Positions 40,208 through 48,163 of a stretch of 63,912 nucleotides of DNA are shown here, piece after piece. Each line of letters starts with the position of its first letter. Position 1 is the first letter of the stretch. A model generated the notes under the pieces. The model searched no databases. It was given only the letters and a program-made list of their open reading frames with translations, and was not told the DNA's origin. The position numbers and the translations under genes are program-made. The DNA comes from a virus: positions 1 through 63,912 of IMG/VR virus record IMGVR_UViG_3300010938_000037; one strand, written 5' to 3'.

Positions 40208-40916
40208 TCCAAGGACAGACGAAAAAATAATTCAGTTGCACTCTGAGCGACTGAATACTGCCGAAATATCCAGGCAGCTTTTAGCCAGATACGGCATAAA
40301 AATCCGTTATGGTAATATCCATAAACGCCTGAAACGGCTTGGACTAACACCGTGGACGCAGAGACGTCCTGCTGTTGCCAGGGGGGGACCTAAAACCAAG
40401 CAGTATCTTGAACTCTATGCGCTTGGTAAGTCTGATAAAGAGATCAGCCAAATCATGCTGCTTGAATATCAGTATGTGTATAGCATCAGGCGCAGACTTG
40501 GCCTGCCCCCCAACAAGTATATCAGGCCGCTCTACAGGCAAGTGAAGGCGATGTATGAGAGCGGAATGACATGTGGCGAAATTGCGCAACGTCTCAACCG
40601 AAGCCCTAAATACATTGGCTGGATTCGTAAAAGAATGGGTGTTCCAGCTACGTGGAAACATAAAAACTGGCATCCAGAAACTGAGCTTCGCCGTTGCTAT
40701 GAACTCCTTAATGATGGCTATTCCTACGGTGAAGCGGCCAAGATACTAACTAGAGAGTTGGGGAAAAAGGTTACCCGCAGTGCTGTTGCTGGTGTAGCCT
40801 ATCGCCGGGGGTGGAAAAGCAAGAATGCTCCTTCAAGAATTAAAAGAGAAATTGAAGACATTGGGGCCAGATTCTCCAGAGCGGAAACTTTTAGCGATAG
40901 CTTTAAGGCGCGTTGA
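40191..40916 (+). CDS. Multi-HTH GcrA-like DNA-binding protein
   Basis: 241 aa, strongly basic, with three or four successive helix-turn-helix-like units: KIIQLHSERLNTAEISRQLL, then YLELYALGKSDKEISQIMLL, VKAMYESGMTCGEIAQRLNR, and YELLNDGYSYGEAAKILTRE. The last runs into VTRSAVAGVAYRRGW, the S-R-x-A-V-x-G-x-x-x-R-x-G pattern of GcrA. It overlaps the large terminase start by 92 bases, so it may instead be a packaging-site-binding (small-terminase-like) protein. Confidence 0.6.
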   Translation: MRLGRDPRTDEKIIQLHSERLNTAEISRQLLARYGIKIRYGNIHKRLKRLGLTPWTQRRPAVARGGPKTKQYLELYALGKSDKEISQIMLLEYQYVYSIRRRLGLPPNKYIRPLYRQVKAMYESGMTCGEIAQRLNRSPKYIGWIRKRMGVPATWKHKNWHPETELRRCYELLNDGYSYGEAAKILTRELGKKVTRSAVAGVAYRRGWKSKNAPSRIKREIEDIGARFSRAETFSDSFKAR

Positions 40917-42303
40917 GCAGCGGAAACTCCTTCGGTATAAACCATATCCTTGGCAGCTTGATTTCCACAACCATGGGCATGCTAACTCCCAACGCCTACT
41001 AATGGCGGCTAACGGTGTCGGAAAAACTGTGGTTGGAGCGGCTGAGACCGCATTCCACCTTACAGGCCGCTACCCCGATTGGTGGAAGGGAAGAAGATTT
41101 GATAAGCAAGTGCTGGTTTGGGTGGGTTCTATTTCTAACCAGACTCAGCGCGATTATACCCAGCCCGCACTCTTCGGCCCCAACCTGGGAGAAGGACTCG
41201 GATGCGGTTTTATTCCGGGTGAATGTCTTGTTGGCAAGCCTCGCCCTCGTCAAGCTGGCATTGGTGATGTTGTTGATATTGCTTATGTTCGCCACGTTTC
41301 TGGCAAAGACTCTATGGTTGTTATGAAAACCTATGAGCAGGGTTGGCGCATGTGGCAGGGTGCCGCCCCAGATATTGTGTGGATGGACGAGCAGCCAGAC
41401 GAAACAGCCAAAGAGGAAAAGCCGATCTTTTCCGAGGTGGTAACCCGCATCTTCCGATCCTCCGGCATCATGTATGCCACGCTTACGCCGCTTCTTGGTG
41501 AAACAGAAATGATCCGTCACTTTATGACGGCAGCGCCAAATTCTGGTGTCTGGTGGAGAGGTGCCACCTGGGATGATGCCCCCCATTTGAAGGAGGAGGA
41601 CAAGGTAGCAGCTAGGGCTGCTTACGGTGAGCATGAGGTGGATGTGCGCACCCAGGGCGTCCCGATGATGGGTATGGGCCGGGTATTCACCTCAAATGAG
41701 AGTGATATTAAGTGCCCGCCCAAGAAGATTCCGGATCATTGGGCCAGAATCGTCGGTATTGATTTCGGCCTTGACCACCCTGCTGCTGTTGCTGAAATCG
41801 CCTGGGATCGGGACGATGATGTTATCTACGTTGTCAGAACCTGGCGTCAAAAGGGTGCGGATGTCCCGACCCACGTAACTGCTATCCGAGGGACTGAACC
41901 ATGGATTCCGGTGGCATGGCCGCATGACGGTCTACAGCGAGAGCCTGGGGTGGACAAGGGCCTGAAAACCTTGAAACAAATCTACATGGAGGCTGGTGCC
42001 ACCAAAATGCTTTCCATGTCAGCCCGTTACAAGAATGATGTAGGCGGCGGCCAGCCGGTGGAGCCGATAGTCCTGGAAATGCAGAATCGCTTTCGGGATG
42101 GTGGCCTTAAGGTTTTCGACACCTGTAGCGAGTTTTTTGATGAATACAGGTCATATCATCGGGACGAAAACGGCAAGATCGTTCCTCTTCGGGATGATGT
42201 CATTAAGGCCGTAATGTATGCCATTATGATGCGGCGCTATGCCAAGCCAAAATCCCTGAGAACAAAGCAGCAACAAAGTGCATACACAAGTGCAGTAATT
42301 TAG
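40825..42303 (+). CDS. terL: Terminase large subunit
   Basis: 492 aa. Walker A MAANGVGKTVVG near residue 62, Walker B DIVWMDEQPDE near residue 185, coupling motif YATLTPLLGE near 216, nuclease motif IVGIDFGLDHPAA near residue 305, further acidic motif AWPHDGL near 370 and IVPLRDDVIKAVMYAI near residue 455. ATPase plus RNase H-like nuclease in the usual order. Powers DNA packaging. The upstream GcrA-like gene and distant small-terminase candidate leave its partner unsettled. Confidence 0.95.
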   Translation: MLLQELKEKLKTLGPDSPERKLLAIALRRVEQRKLLRYKPYPWQLDFHNHGHANSQRLLMAANGVGKTVVGAAETAFHLTGRYPDWWKGRRFDKQVLVWVGSISNQTQRDYTQPALFGPNLGEGLGCGFIPGECLVGKPRPRQAGIGDVVDIAYVRHVSGKDSMVVMKTYEQGWRMWQGAAPDIVWMDEQPDETAKEEKPIFSEVVTRIFRSSGIMYATLTPLLGETEMIRHFMTAAPNSGVWWRGATWDDAPHLKEEDKVAARAAYGEHEVDVRTQGVPMMGMGRVFTSNESDIKCPPKKIPDHWARIVGIDFGLDHPAAVAEIAWDRDDDVIYVVRTWRQKGADVPTHVTAIRGTEPWIPVAWPHDGLQREPGVDKGLKTLKQIYMEAGATKMLSMSARYKNDVGGGQPVEPIVLEMQNRFRDGGLKVFDTCSEFFDEYRSYHRDENGKIVPLRDDVIKAVMYAIMMRRYAKPKSLRTKQQQSAYTSAVI

Positions 42304-42307
42304 GTTA

Positions 42308-42364
42308 TTGACTTGACGTTAGGCTTGACATTAGGCTTGACATTTCTGGCCTGGGTAGTATGTT
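42308..42364 (+). promoter_or_regulatory. tRNA-cluster promoter with tandem -35 repeats
   Basis: TTGAC occurs at 42308, 42313, 42325 and 42337; the last three are spaced exactly 12 bases (TTGACRTTAGGC units). TTGACA (42337-42342), 16 bases, TATGTT (42359-42364) makes a good sigma-70-type promoter, 157 bases before the first tRNA. The region 42365-42521 shows no gene. Confidence 0.6.
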
Positions 42365-42521
42365 ATGGTTCTTGGCACTGGCCCTTCTGGATTGACCTTG
42401 CCAGCACCCAGTTGGGTGTGCCTGCCTGGGCATCCCTCTCTGACTGCGGGAATGTTTAGGTTTGCCAAATGCCTAATCGCCCGGAGACCCAGTTTGGGGT
42501 GCCCAGGTACCCTTCTTTTAA

Positions 42522-42596
42522 AGCAGAGTGGCGCAATGGCAGCGCGGTGACCTCATAAGTCACAGGTAGTGGGTTCGATTCCCACCTCTGCAACCA
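42522..42596 (+). tRNA. tRNA-Met (CAT)
   Basis: 75 nt with encoded CCA. Anticodon arm GTGAC-CTCATAA-GTCAC (CAT at 42554-42556), D arm GCGC/GCGC, T arm GTGGG-TTCGATT-CCCAC. Acceptor pairs 2-7 are perfect but 1-72 is A-A, a mismatch reminiscent of initiator tRNA. It lacks the three G-C pairs of an initiator anticodon stem. Confidence 0.9.
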
Positions 42597-42597
42597 T

Positions 42598-42673
42598 GCG
42601 GGGTTGAGCGTAATTGGCAGCGCCACAGCCTTCCAAGCTGTAGGTGTCGGTTCGAGCCCGACACCCCGCTCCA
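42598..42673 (+). tRNA. tRNA-Gly (TCC)
   Basis: 76 nt with encoded CCA. Acceptor GCGGGGT/ACCCCGC perfect, anticodon arm ACAGC-CTTCCAA-GCTGT, T arm GTCGG-TTCGAGC-CCGAC. Starts two bases after the tRNA-Met end. Confidence 0.93.
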
Positions 42674-42684
42674 TATTCTTCAGC

Positions 42685-42795
42685 GGGTGCCGGGAGCAGG
42701 CAGCCAGAGTGCTGGGCACGGAGTCTTTGGTGCTGTCTCTGGATTGGCACCCTAGACAAGCGGGCAGGGTGGGCTAAACCCTGCCCCCCGCTCCA
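42685..42795 (+). ncRNA. Structured RNA with tRNA-like CCA end, related to element A
   Basis: GGGTGCC (42685-42691) pairs with GGCACCC (42746-42752). GGTGCCGGGA and GGGCACGGAGTC (42714-42725) match element A at 15195-15232. A second hairpin, GCAGGGT/ACCCTGC, is followed by CCCCGCTCCA, the same end as the neighbouring tRNA-Gly. No normal T loop or anticodon arm, so not a functional tRNA. Co-transcribed with the tRNAs. Confidence 0.45.
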
Positions 42796-42839
42796 TTTCT
42801 TGACACATGAAGGAATATTGGTTAGAAGACTGGGCTATC

Positions 42840-42916
42840 CTGGGCGTGGCGCAGTTGGGTAGCGCATATCGTTTGGAGCGATAGGGTCGATGGTTCGAGT
42901 CCATCCGCCCAGACCA
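42840..42916 (+). tRNA. tRNA-Pro (TGG)
   Basis: 77 nt with encoded CCA. Acceptor CTGGGCG/CGCCCAG, anticodon arm TATCG-TTTGGAG-CGATA, T arm GATGG-TTCGAGT-CCATC. All stems perfect. Confidence 0.93.
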
Positions 42917-42986
42917 TTTTGAAGGTGCTTAATTAGCGTGATGGAGAAGAAAGTGGAACATTCATCGTCAGGCTCGTCCACCCAAA

Positions 42987-43076
42987 GGATGGGCAAGCCG
43001 ATTGGCGACGGCAGCGGTCCTGAAAACCGAAGAGCCTCAAAGGGCCTTGGGGGTTCGACTCCCTCCCCATCCGCCA
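42987..43076 (+). tRNA. tRNA-Ser (TGA)
   Basis: 90 nt with long variable arm and encoded CCA. Acceptor GGATGGG/CCCATCC, D arm GCC/GGC, anticodon loop CCTGAAA, T arm GGGGG-TTCGACT-CCCTC. Position 33, normally an invariant U, is C here, and pair 27-43 is mismatched. Confidence 0.85.
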
Positions 43077-43139
43077 TTAAAACTGCTTTTTATGAACGCC
43101 TGGTGCGCCGCGTTAAAGGCTGGCGGCTCCACTAACCAT

Positions 43140-43213
43140 ACCAGCGTGGTGTAGTGGTAGCATGGCGGCCTCCAACTCCGAAGGTGCGGGTTCGATTCCT
43201 GCCGCTGGTGCCA
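43140..43213 (+). tRNA. tRNA-Trp (CCA), weak anticodon stem
   Basis: 74 nt with encoded CCA. Acceptor ACCAGCG/CGCTGGT, T arm GCGGG-TTCGATT-CCTGC. Standard numbering gives loop CTCCAAC, anticodon CCA, U33 present, but the anticodon stem keeps only three of five pairs. Shifting by one would read TCC (Gly) with a worse stem. Confidence 0.75.
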
Positions 43214-43237
43214 ATTTTCTGCTTTTGGGGGGTTATT

Positions 43238-43864
43238 TTACAGGCCAACCTCAATTTCTTTTGTTTCAAGCTCGTTCAGGCACACAAATCTAGTTCCGTT
43301 TATAATCTTGTCATAACTGGTGTGCCAGTGGCCAAAAATCCAAATGTCCGGCTGATGAAATTCCCACATTTTCTGAAAAGATTGCCTAGTTAGGCTCTTC
43401 TCGAAAAATTTTGGTGAGCCCTGTGGTAACAACAGGTCAGAGATGTCCTCTGGACAGTCGTGTGTAACCATAATGCGCGGACGCTGGTTGCGGTAAATAT
43501 CAACCATTAATCCCATTTCCTGGGCTGAAAGTTGCTCGTCCGGCCACCAGGTCATACCAAGAACGCGCGAGTGCTTATCAATCGAGGTTGCTCCGCCGAT
43601 AAACATTATTTCACCCTCAATGGTCCCATCCGGAATCCATTGGGTGTGCGTCTTGCATATTGCTGGGTTATCATGGTTGCCACGTATAAAACGATGGCCG
43701 CCAGATAGCATTTTGAAATGTGGCGGATTAGCCAAGGCTTCGCCTGTCATCGGGTGGAAAAAACCCACCCCCATATCGCCCACCTGGATGGTGCCGATAT
43801 TCTCGCTGAGAATTTTTCTATATTGCTTGTATTTGCCGTGAACGTCACCAATGAAGAGAGTCAT
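43238..43864 (-). CDS. Calcineurin-like metallophosphoesterase (208 aa)
   Basis: FIGDVHGKYKQYRKIL near residue 5, VGDMGVGF near 28, FIRGNHDNP near residue 58, MVTHDCPEDI near 131, WIFGHWHTSYD near residue 174. Complete two-metal site. More similar in shape to larger bacterial-type phosphoesterases than the 16903 gene. Part of a minus-strand insert inside the late operon, between the tRNAs and the portal, together with an AAA ATPase. Confidence 0.92.
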   Translation of the reverse strand: MTLFIGDVHGKYKQYRKILSENIGTIQVGDMGVGFFHPMTGEALANPPHFKMLSGGHRFIRGNHDNPAICKTHTQWIPDGTIEGEIMFIGGATSIDKHSRVLGMTWWPDEQLSAQEMGLMVDIYRNQRPRIMVTHDCPEDISDLLLPQGSPKFFEKSLTRQSFQKMWEFHQPDIWIFGHWHTSYDKIINGTRFVCLNELETKEIEVGL

Positions 43865-43909
43865 CCTACTTTATCCACATCCATACCGTTGTCATTAGAC
43901 CGCTTGGGC

Positions 43910-44962
43910 TCAACCGATGACCCCTATTTTCTGGACAACAGGGGTGAGGGTAGCCACCCTGTCTTGGTTATAGAGTTCAGACATAGTATAGTCTTTTTTC
44001 TCAAGCGGGATCGGTAGCCCGGCTGCTTTGCAGGCAATCACAGCCTCCTCATAAAAGAGTGGGCGCATTTCAATGACATTGAAGCAGCGGCCTGGGCGCA
44101 ACAAGGCCGGGTCAACATCCTTCAAGGATGGAAGGTTGGTGGTGAAAATTATTTTCTTGTTAGGGAACTGAATTAGGCCGTCAGAGACGTTCAAGAAACG
44201 AGCCATAAGTTCGTTCTTGTCCATTTCCCTTTTTTGCAACAACTCGCTAACATCCTCCAATATCATAATATTGGCACCTTTATCTCCTGCCATTCTGCGC
44301 GCATCCTCTGGGGTGAGGAAGCTGATAAACATGGAATCGCCACGCAATACCCTTTCATCGTAAGAAACATAGGCATCCAGGTTGTTTTCCCACAAGAACT
44401 GCCTAATTAGAGAGGTTTTTCCAGTCCCAGGTGGCCCAATCAAAAAAAGAATGGACGCGTTTGAATTGTAGTATTGTTTCATATATCCAAGCGGATCGCC
44501 ACCAAATACCTTCATTGGATACATTTTAGGCTCAAATTTTAATGGTTTTCCAAGTGGAATGCGCACAGACTGGGGGCCGTGCTGAGCAGTATACCACCAA
44601 TGAATGTGGCAGGTTCGAAAAATCTCCAGGGCCTTGCCAAGAATGGCGTTGATTTTATCTACGGCGCTCTTTTCGCCAAAAGTCTTGACCTCCACAGCGT
44701 TGATAGGAACATCTCTTATGAAGAAAAAGATATTGTCATTCATACCAATTGTTAGCTCGGATTTGGCAAAGAATGACAGCCCGTGTCCGGTCACCATCTT
44801 TGCAATCTCTTCCAATTGTGCTTTGATGGATTCTTGATTGGCCAGATACACATTTTGGGTGGTAATAACATTTTGCGCACTGGCGGTGCGTGTAGAGTTT
44901 AACCACTCTACAAATACAGCTTCATTATAGTCGTATATATCGCCAGCAATGCTGATCTCCAT
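43910..44962 (-). CDS. AAA+ ATPase (BCS1/FtsH-like AAA core)
   Basis: 350 aa. N-terminal 150 residues are unique. The AAA core has Walker A FLIGPPGTGKTSLIRQ near residue 175, Walker B NIMILEDVSE near 235, sensor 1 KIIFTTNLP near 277 and arginine finger DPALLRPGRCFNV near residue 290. This is the classical AAA order (D-P-A-L-x-R-P-G-R). Phages rarely carry it; it may remodel a host or virion complex. Neighbours are the phosphoesterase and a 72-aa protein on the same strand. Confidence 0.88.
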   Translation of the reverse strand: MEISIAGDIYDYNEAVFVEWLNSTRTASAQNVITTQNVYLANQESIKAQLEEIAKMVTGHGLSFFAKSELTIGMNDNIFFFIRDVPINAVEVKTFGEKSAVDKINAILGKALEIFRTCHIHWWYTAQHGPQSVRIPLGKPLKFEPKMYPMKVFGGDPLGYMKQYYNSNASILFLIGPPGTGKTSLIRQFLWENNLDAYVSYDERVLRGDSMFISFLTPEDARRMAGDKGANIMILEDVSELLQKREMDKNELMARFLNVSDGLIQFPNKKIIFTTNLPSLKDVDPALLRPGRCFNVIEMRPLFYEEAVIACKAAGLPIPLEKKDYTMSELYNQDRVATLTPVVQKIGVIG

Positions 44963-44964
44963 AG

Positions 44965-45183
44965 CTATGAAACCTTTACTATGCCGTAATCTACCGATGG
45001 GTTGAACTTTCTCATCTTTTCCAAGTCAGTTTGTGCTGCTTCTACGCTAGGATAGTGCTCAGCCGTTACGCCACACTCCCTAGCGGTAAAAGTGTCAGGA
45101 TGGGCCGCCGCAGTTAGTGGGGCCACCCCCTGCGGATAAAGATAGCTGGCATATTTTACTATAATGTAACGGGGCTGTGACAT
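44965..45183 (-). CDS. Hypothetical protein (72 aa)
   Basis: Starts at ATG 45183, two bases from the AAA gene. MSQPRYIIVKYASYLYPQGV, then TFTARECGVTAEHYPSVEAA and a C-terminal KFNPSVDYGIVKVS. Looks like a small ferredoxin-like fold. Probably co-expressed with the ATPase. Confidence 0.55.
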   Translation of the reverse strand: MSQPRYIIVKYASYLYPQGVAPLTAAAHPDTFTARECGVTAEHYPSVEAAQTDLEKMRKFNPSVDYGIVKVS

Positions 45184-45199
45184 CGCATTATGTAACTGG

Positions 45200-45523
45200 A
45201 TGGTAACAAAAGTGCCAGAAGTTAGAACCAATGTATCAAAATTTGAACAGGTATGCCGCGAATCGAACCTTGCGCCTGTGAAAAAGCTTAAGGTTGGGGA
45301 TCGTATCGTGCTGATAGCGGATGGCTATTGCAACGACCACCCCAATTTCAGGGGGCCACACTACACTACTCTGTGGGCAGTTGGCAAGGATGAAAATACG
45401 CTTGAGGTCGCTCGCCCCCTGTATTTTGCCGGGCTTGGCCTGGTGGATAGGGAAACCCGAATTAAGGCTGCCGAAGAAGATGGCATAGCATTTGCAGAGG
45501 AAATGAATGGCCGAGGATACTGA
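45200..45523 (+). CDS. Hypothetical protein upstream of portal (107 aa)
   Basis: Small beta-rich domain (VKKLKVGDRIVLIADGYCND, HYTTLWAVGKDENTLEVARP) and a helical end (ETRIKAAEEDGIAFAEEM). Overlaps the portal start by 17 bases. Possibly a small head-assembly factor; no family recognised. Confidence 0.6.
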   Translation: MVTKVPEVRTNVSKFEQVCRESNLAPVKKLKVGDRIVLIADGYCNDHPNFRGPHYTTLWAVGKDENTLEVARPLYFAGLGLVDRETRIKAAEEDGIAFAEEMNGRGY

Positions 45524-47372
45524 AATCACCGAAAAGCGCCGTTTTGACGCTAGGGATTTCGATGCCATTTCCGAGTTCATTGCAGATACGCACGCCACCC
45601 GCAAGCGTAAACGCAAAGACATGGAAGATCAATGGAAAGAAATCGACCGCCAGCTTGCAATGGAGCCGAAAGTAGGATATAAGATTAATCATATTACTGG
45701 CAAAGCAAAGCCTGGAATGGCATGGATGCCGGAAAAAGAGCTTCCTCTCCAGGCCCAGACATTGGAAATCCTTTGCGCGGATGCCAGAAGGATGTTGTTT
45801 CCTGACAACGGACCATGGTTTCGTGCCCATGCGCTTGTTTCTGATGAGTACCTACAGAAGATTGATTTTGCCAGCCTGATTTCTGGCGATGAAAATGATG
45901 TTCCATCGCGGATAAACCAAGACAATGTTGATAAGATTGTCGAAGGAATTATTGGAGATATTCACGAACAGCAGGGGTTTTTTCAGCAGATAGACAGATT
46001 CAATGCTGAGGCTTTTAAGTATGGCACTGGGGTTGGCCGTGTTCGCAAGGCAAAAAAGCCAGTTTACATAGAAACAGCAAGGGGCACAACCAAAGAGGAG
46101 CAACTGCTCCCGGTGTTTTTCGCCACCTCGATCAAAGACACTTACCTTGATGACACCCCCCAGCTTGTCATGCAGGAAGGGTTTGTTCTCGGTCCTGGGA
46201 CAATTTTTTTCAAGCGCCAAAAGCTGGCCGATATTGTTCTGGCTGCCCAGAAGGGATCGAAAGACCCCAACAATGAGGATGGCGGCTGGATGCCGAAGCA
46301 GCTTAAGGGGGTAGAGGGCGACAAAGATGGCTGTGTTGATGTGATTCGCTGGGAGGGCGATCTCGTTGTAGAGCGCAAGACTGTGGATAACATTTTTATT
46401 CCAGGTGCCCTCTGCACAGTCATCGTCAGCAACGGCAAGCCAAGGGTGATTCGCATGGCTTTCCGTAGTAAGCCATTCACCTCATACGTGACGCAGCCAT
46501 ATCATATAGAGCATGTTAACTCTCCTTATGGAGTTGGCCCCCTTATGAAGGGCGAGCCGCTTCAGGCTGCCGCTACGGAGATGTTTTGCCGATTGCTTCA
46601 GTCGGCCATTCTTAATACAGAGCCGCCAGTCAAATACGATCCGGAGGACCCGTATTGGGCTTCAACTGGTGGTCCGCTTATCGAGCCGCGAGCACTCTGG
46701 GGGTCGGCCGGAGACGTGGAGGCCGTTCAGATTGGTGATCCGAATGCACTTTTGCAGGCTTATGCCACCATAGTTACCCATTATGCTGATGTGACCGGGA
46801 TGCACGCGCCAAGGCTCGGCCAGCAAACCGTGTCGCATACGACAGCCTATGCCAAAGAAGCAGAGTTATCGCGTGGGCAAGTCAGGACCGTTGATTATGC
46901 CAATTCACTTCTGGATGGTGCCATGGGGCGCATCCTGGACATGCAGTTTGCCTATCTAGGTGATGTCTGGGGTGAAGAGCGTGATATTTGGATTCCAGAC
47001 TACGGTGGATTTGTGCGGGTTTTCAAGGATGTTATCCCTCCTGGATGCGTCTTTGAGATATTCGGCTCGGCTGGACCGGCAGAACAACGGGCACGGATTC
47101 AAGATCAAATGTCTGCCATTCAGCAAGTCATTCAGATTGATGTGCTGGAGCGTCAGATGGGAGGCGGTGGCCAACCTCTTGACACCACCACGCTTAAGAA
47201 GATGATTCTCAAGAATGCGGGATTTGCCGATGTCGATGTTCTCTTTGCCAGCACACCTCCAAACCAGATTGGCCAGACTCCGGGCGGACCCGGAGTTCTT
47301 GGAATTGCTCCAGGCGCTTCCGGAACCGCATCTACCGCGCTTCAGGCGCTCGCGTTTGGAGGAAGGGGATAA
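45507..47372 (+). CDS. Portal protein
   Basis: 621 aa, in position before scaffold and capsid genes. Long helical N-terminus (RRFDARDFDAISEFIADTHA, KRKDMEDQWKEIDRQLAMEP). Central domain with EILCADARRMLFPDNGPWF and the Trp/Tyr-rich wing NSPYGVGPLMKGEPLQAAAT. Helical stem region LLQAYATIVTHYADVTGMHA, and a Gly/Pro-rich end. Size and order fit portals of podoviruses with N4-gp56-type capsids. The assignment rests on synteny and general shape. Confidence 0.82.
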   Translation: MAEDTEITEKRRFDARDFDAISEFIADTHATRKRKRKDMEDQWKEIDRQLAMEPKVGYKINHITGKAKPGMAWMPEKELPLQAQTLEILCADARRMLFPDNGPWFRAHALVSDEYLQKIDFASLISGDENDVPSRINQDNVDKIVEGIIGDIHEQQGFFQQIDRFNAEAFKYGTGVGRVRKAKKPVYIETARGTTKEEQLLPVFFATSIKDTYLDDTPQLVMQEGFVLGPGTIFFKRQKLADIVLAAQKGSKDPNNEDGGWMPKQLKGVEGDKDGCVDVIRWEGDLVVERKTVDNIFIPGALCTVIVSNGKPRVIRMAFRSKPFTSYVTQPYHIEHVNSPYGVGPLMKGEPLQAAATEMFCRLLQSAILNTEPPVKYDPEDPYWASTGGPLIEPRALWGSAGDVEAVQIGDPNALLQAYATIVTHYADVTGMHAPRLGQQTVSHTTAYAKEAELSRGQVRTVDYANSLLDGAMGRILDMQFAYLGDVWGEERDIWIPDYGGFVRVFKDVIPPGCVFEIFGSAGPAEQRARIQDQMSAIQQVIQIDVLERQMGGGGQPLDTTTLKKMILKNAGFADVDVLFASTPPNQIGQTPGGPGVLGIAPGASGTASTALQALAFGGRG

Positions 47373-47475
47373 ATCAGCTAATTATCAGCAGCAAATGCAC
47401 GAATGGATTTTTGCCAGCGGAATGCGCGAAGGCCATAATTTACTGCTGGCACATTTTGGAGTCCCAACTAAGTAG
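47356..47475 (+). CDS. Small protein between portal and scaffold (39 aa or less)
   Basis: The clearest part is MHEWIFASGMREGHNLLLAH from an internal ATG at 47395. TTG 47356, overlapping the portal end, gives a 39-aa form. The longer frame back to 47215 overlaps the portal too far to be believed. A GGAGGAAGGGG stretch at 47358-47368 fits neither start well. Confidence 0.45.
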   Translation: MEEGDKSANYQQQMHEWIFASGMREGHNLLLAHFGVPTK

Positions 47476-47484
47476 GGGGGTAAC

Positions 47485-48120
47485 GTGACTGAAGAAGTGA
47501 AGAACGAGCAGACTGCGGTTGCCGAAAATACCAATGAGGAGCCGAAGCAGGAATCCTTAGCGGAGGGCGGCGCTGCGCAGGAAGATGATGGTCTTGAGGA
47601 ACTCCTGAAGGAATTTGACGAGCGTAGAGCATCGGCAACAAAACAGGAACAATTCAGGACCACAAGCGAACCAAGTGGTGACGAGTCAAAGATTGATGTC
47701 GCCGCGCTTGCCGCACTTGAACGCCGAATTGCAGAGCAGGAAGCAAGGGATCGCCAACGCGAGTTGGATAATCTCTATAATCGCCTTGCAGACGGGTTAG
47801 AGGCCACGCCTCTGCGCGTCGAGGGCTTCCTAAACGCATTGGCACGCCGCAATCCGCAACTCAATGACATCTGGAATAACCGTATGGTAAATCCGAGAGA
47901 GTGGGAAAGGGCGGAAGCTGCCATTCGCAAGGAAATGCTGAAGGAATTTGGCAAGAAAGTTGACAAGCAAGCGACTGAAAGTCGTGAGGCCGTGGCCTCT
48001 GCGGTTCGTAGCGCATCAACCGCAGCGCCACCAAAGGAACTTTCGCAGCAAGATATTGTAAATATGTCGAAAGACGATTTCGATAAATTGCAGCGGGAAT
48101 TGGGGGTTTCCCCGGTATAG
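47485..48120 (+). CDS. Head scaffolding protein
   Basis: 211 aa from GTG 47485 (AGGGGGG upstream). Acidic, Glu-rich and largely helical: EDDGLEELLKEFDERRASAT, ALAALERRIAEQEARDRQRE, then a basic C-terminal helix region and a short hydrophobic end (KDDFDKLQRELGVSPV). Composition and place immediately before the capsid gene are typical of scaffolds. Confidence 0.8.
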   Translation: MTEEVKNEQTAVAENTNEEPKQESLAEGGAAQEDDGLEELLKEFDERRASATKQEQFRTTSEPSGDESKIDVAALAALERRIAEQEARDRQRELDNLYNRLADGLEATPLRVEGFLNALARRNPQLNDIWNNRMVNPREWERAEAAIRKEMLKEFGKKVDKQATESREAVASAVRSASTAAPPKELSQQDIVNMSKDDFDKLQRELGVSPV

Positions 48121-48135
48121 GACCTTAATGGGGTG

Positions 48136-48159
48136 CTGCTCTTTCTAACTAAGGAGCAG
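48136..48159 (+). promoter_or_regulatory. Hairpin covering the capsid gene ribosome site
   Basis: CTGCTC (48136-48141) can pair with GAGCAG (48154-48159). The latter contains part of the AAGGAG ribosome site for ATG 48164. Could tune capsid translation. Confidence 0.4.
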
Positions 48160-48163
48160 TAAG

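Noticed and set aside
42685-42795. Sixth tRNA
   Set aside because: The CCA end and partial acceptor resemble tRNA, but no T loop, D arm or anticodon arm can be formed; better explained as a structured RNA.
43102-43136. Truncated tRNA remnant ending GGCGGCTCCA
   Set aside because: Too short and no stems form; resemblance may be chance.
47215-47475. 86-aa protein overlapping the portal C-terminus by 158 bases
   Set aside because: The first half is the portal gene read in another frame; only the last 26-39 codons look real.
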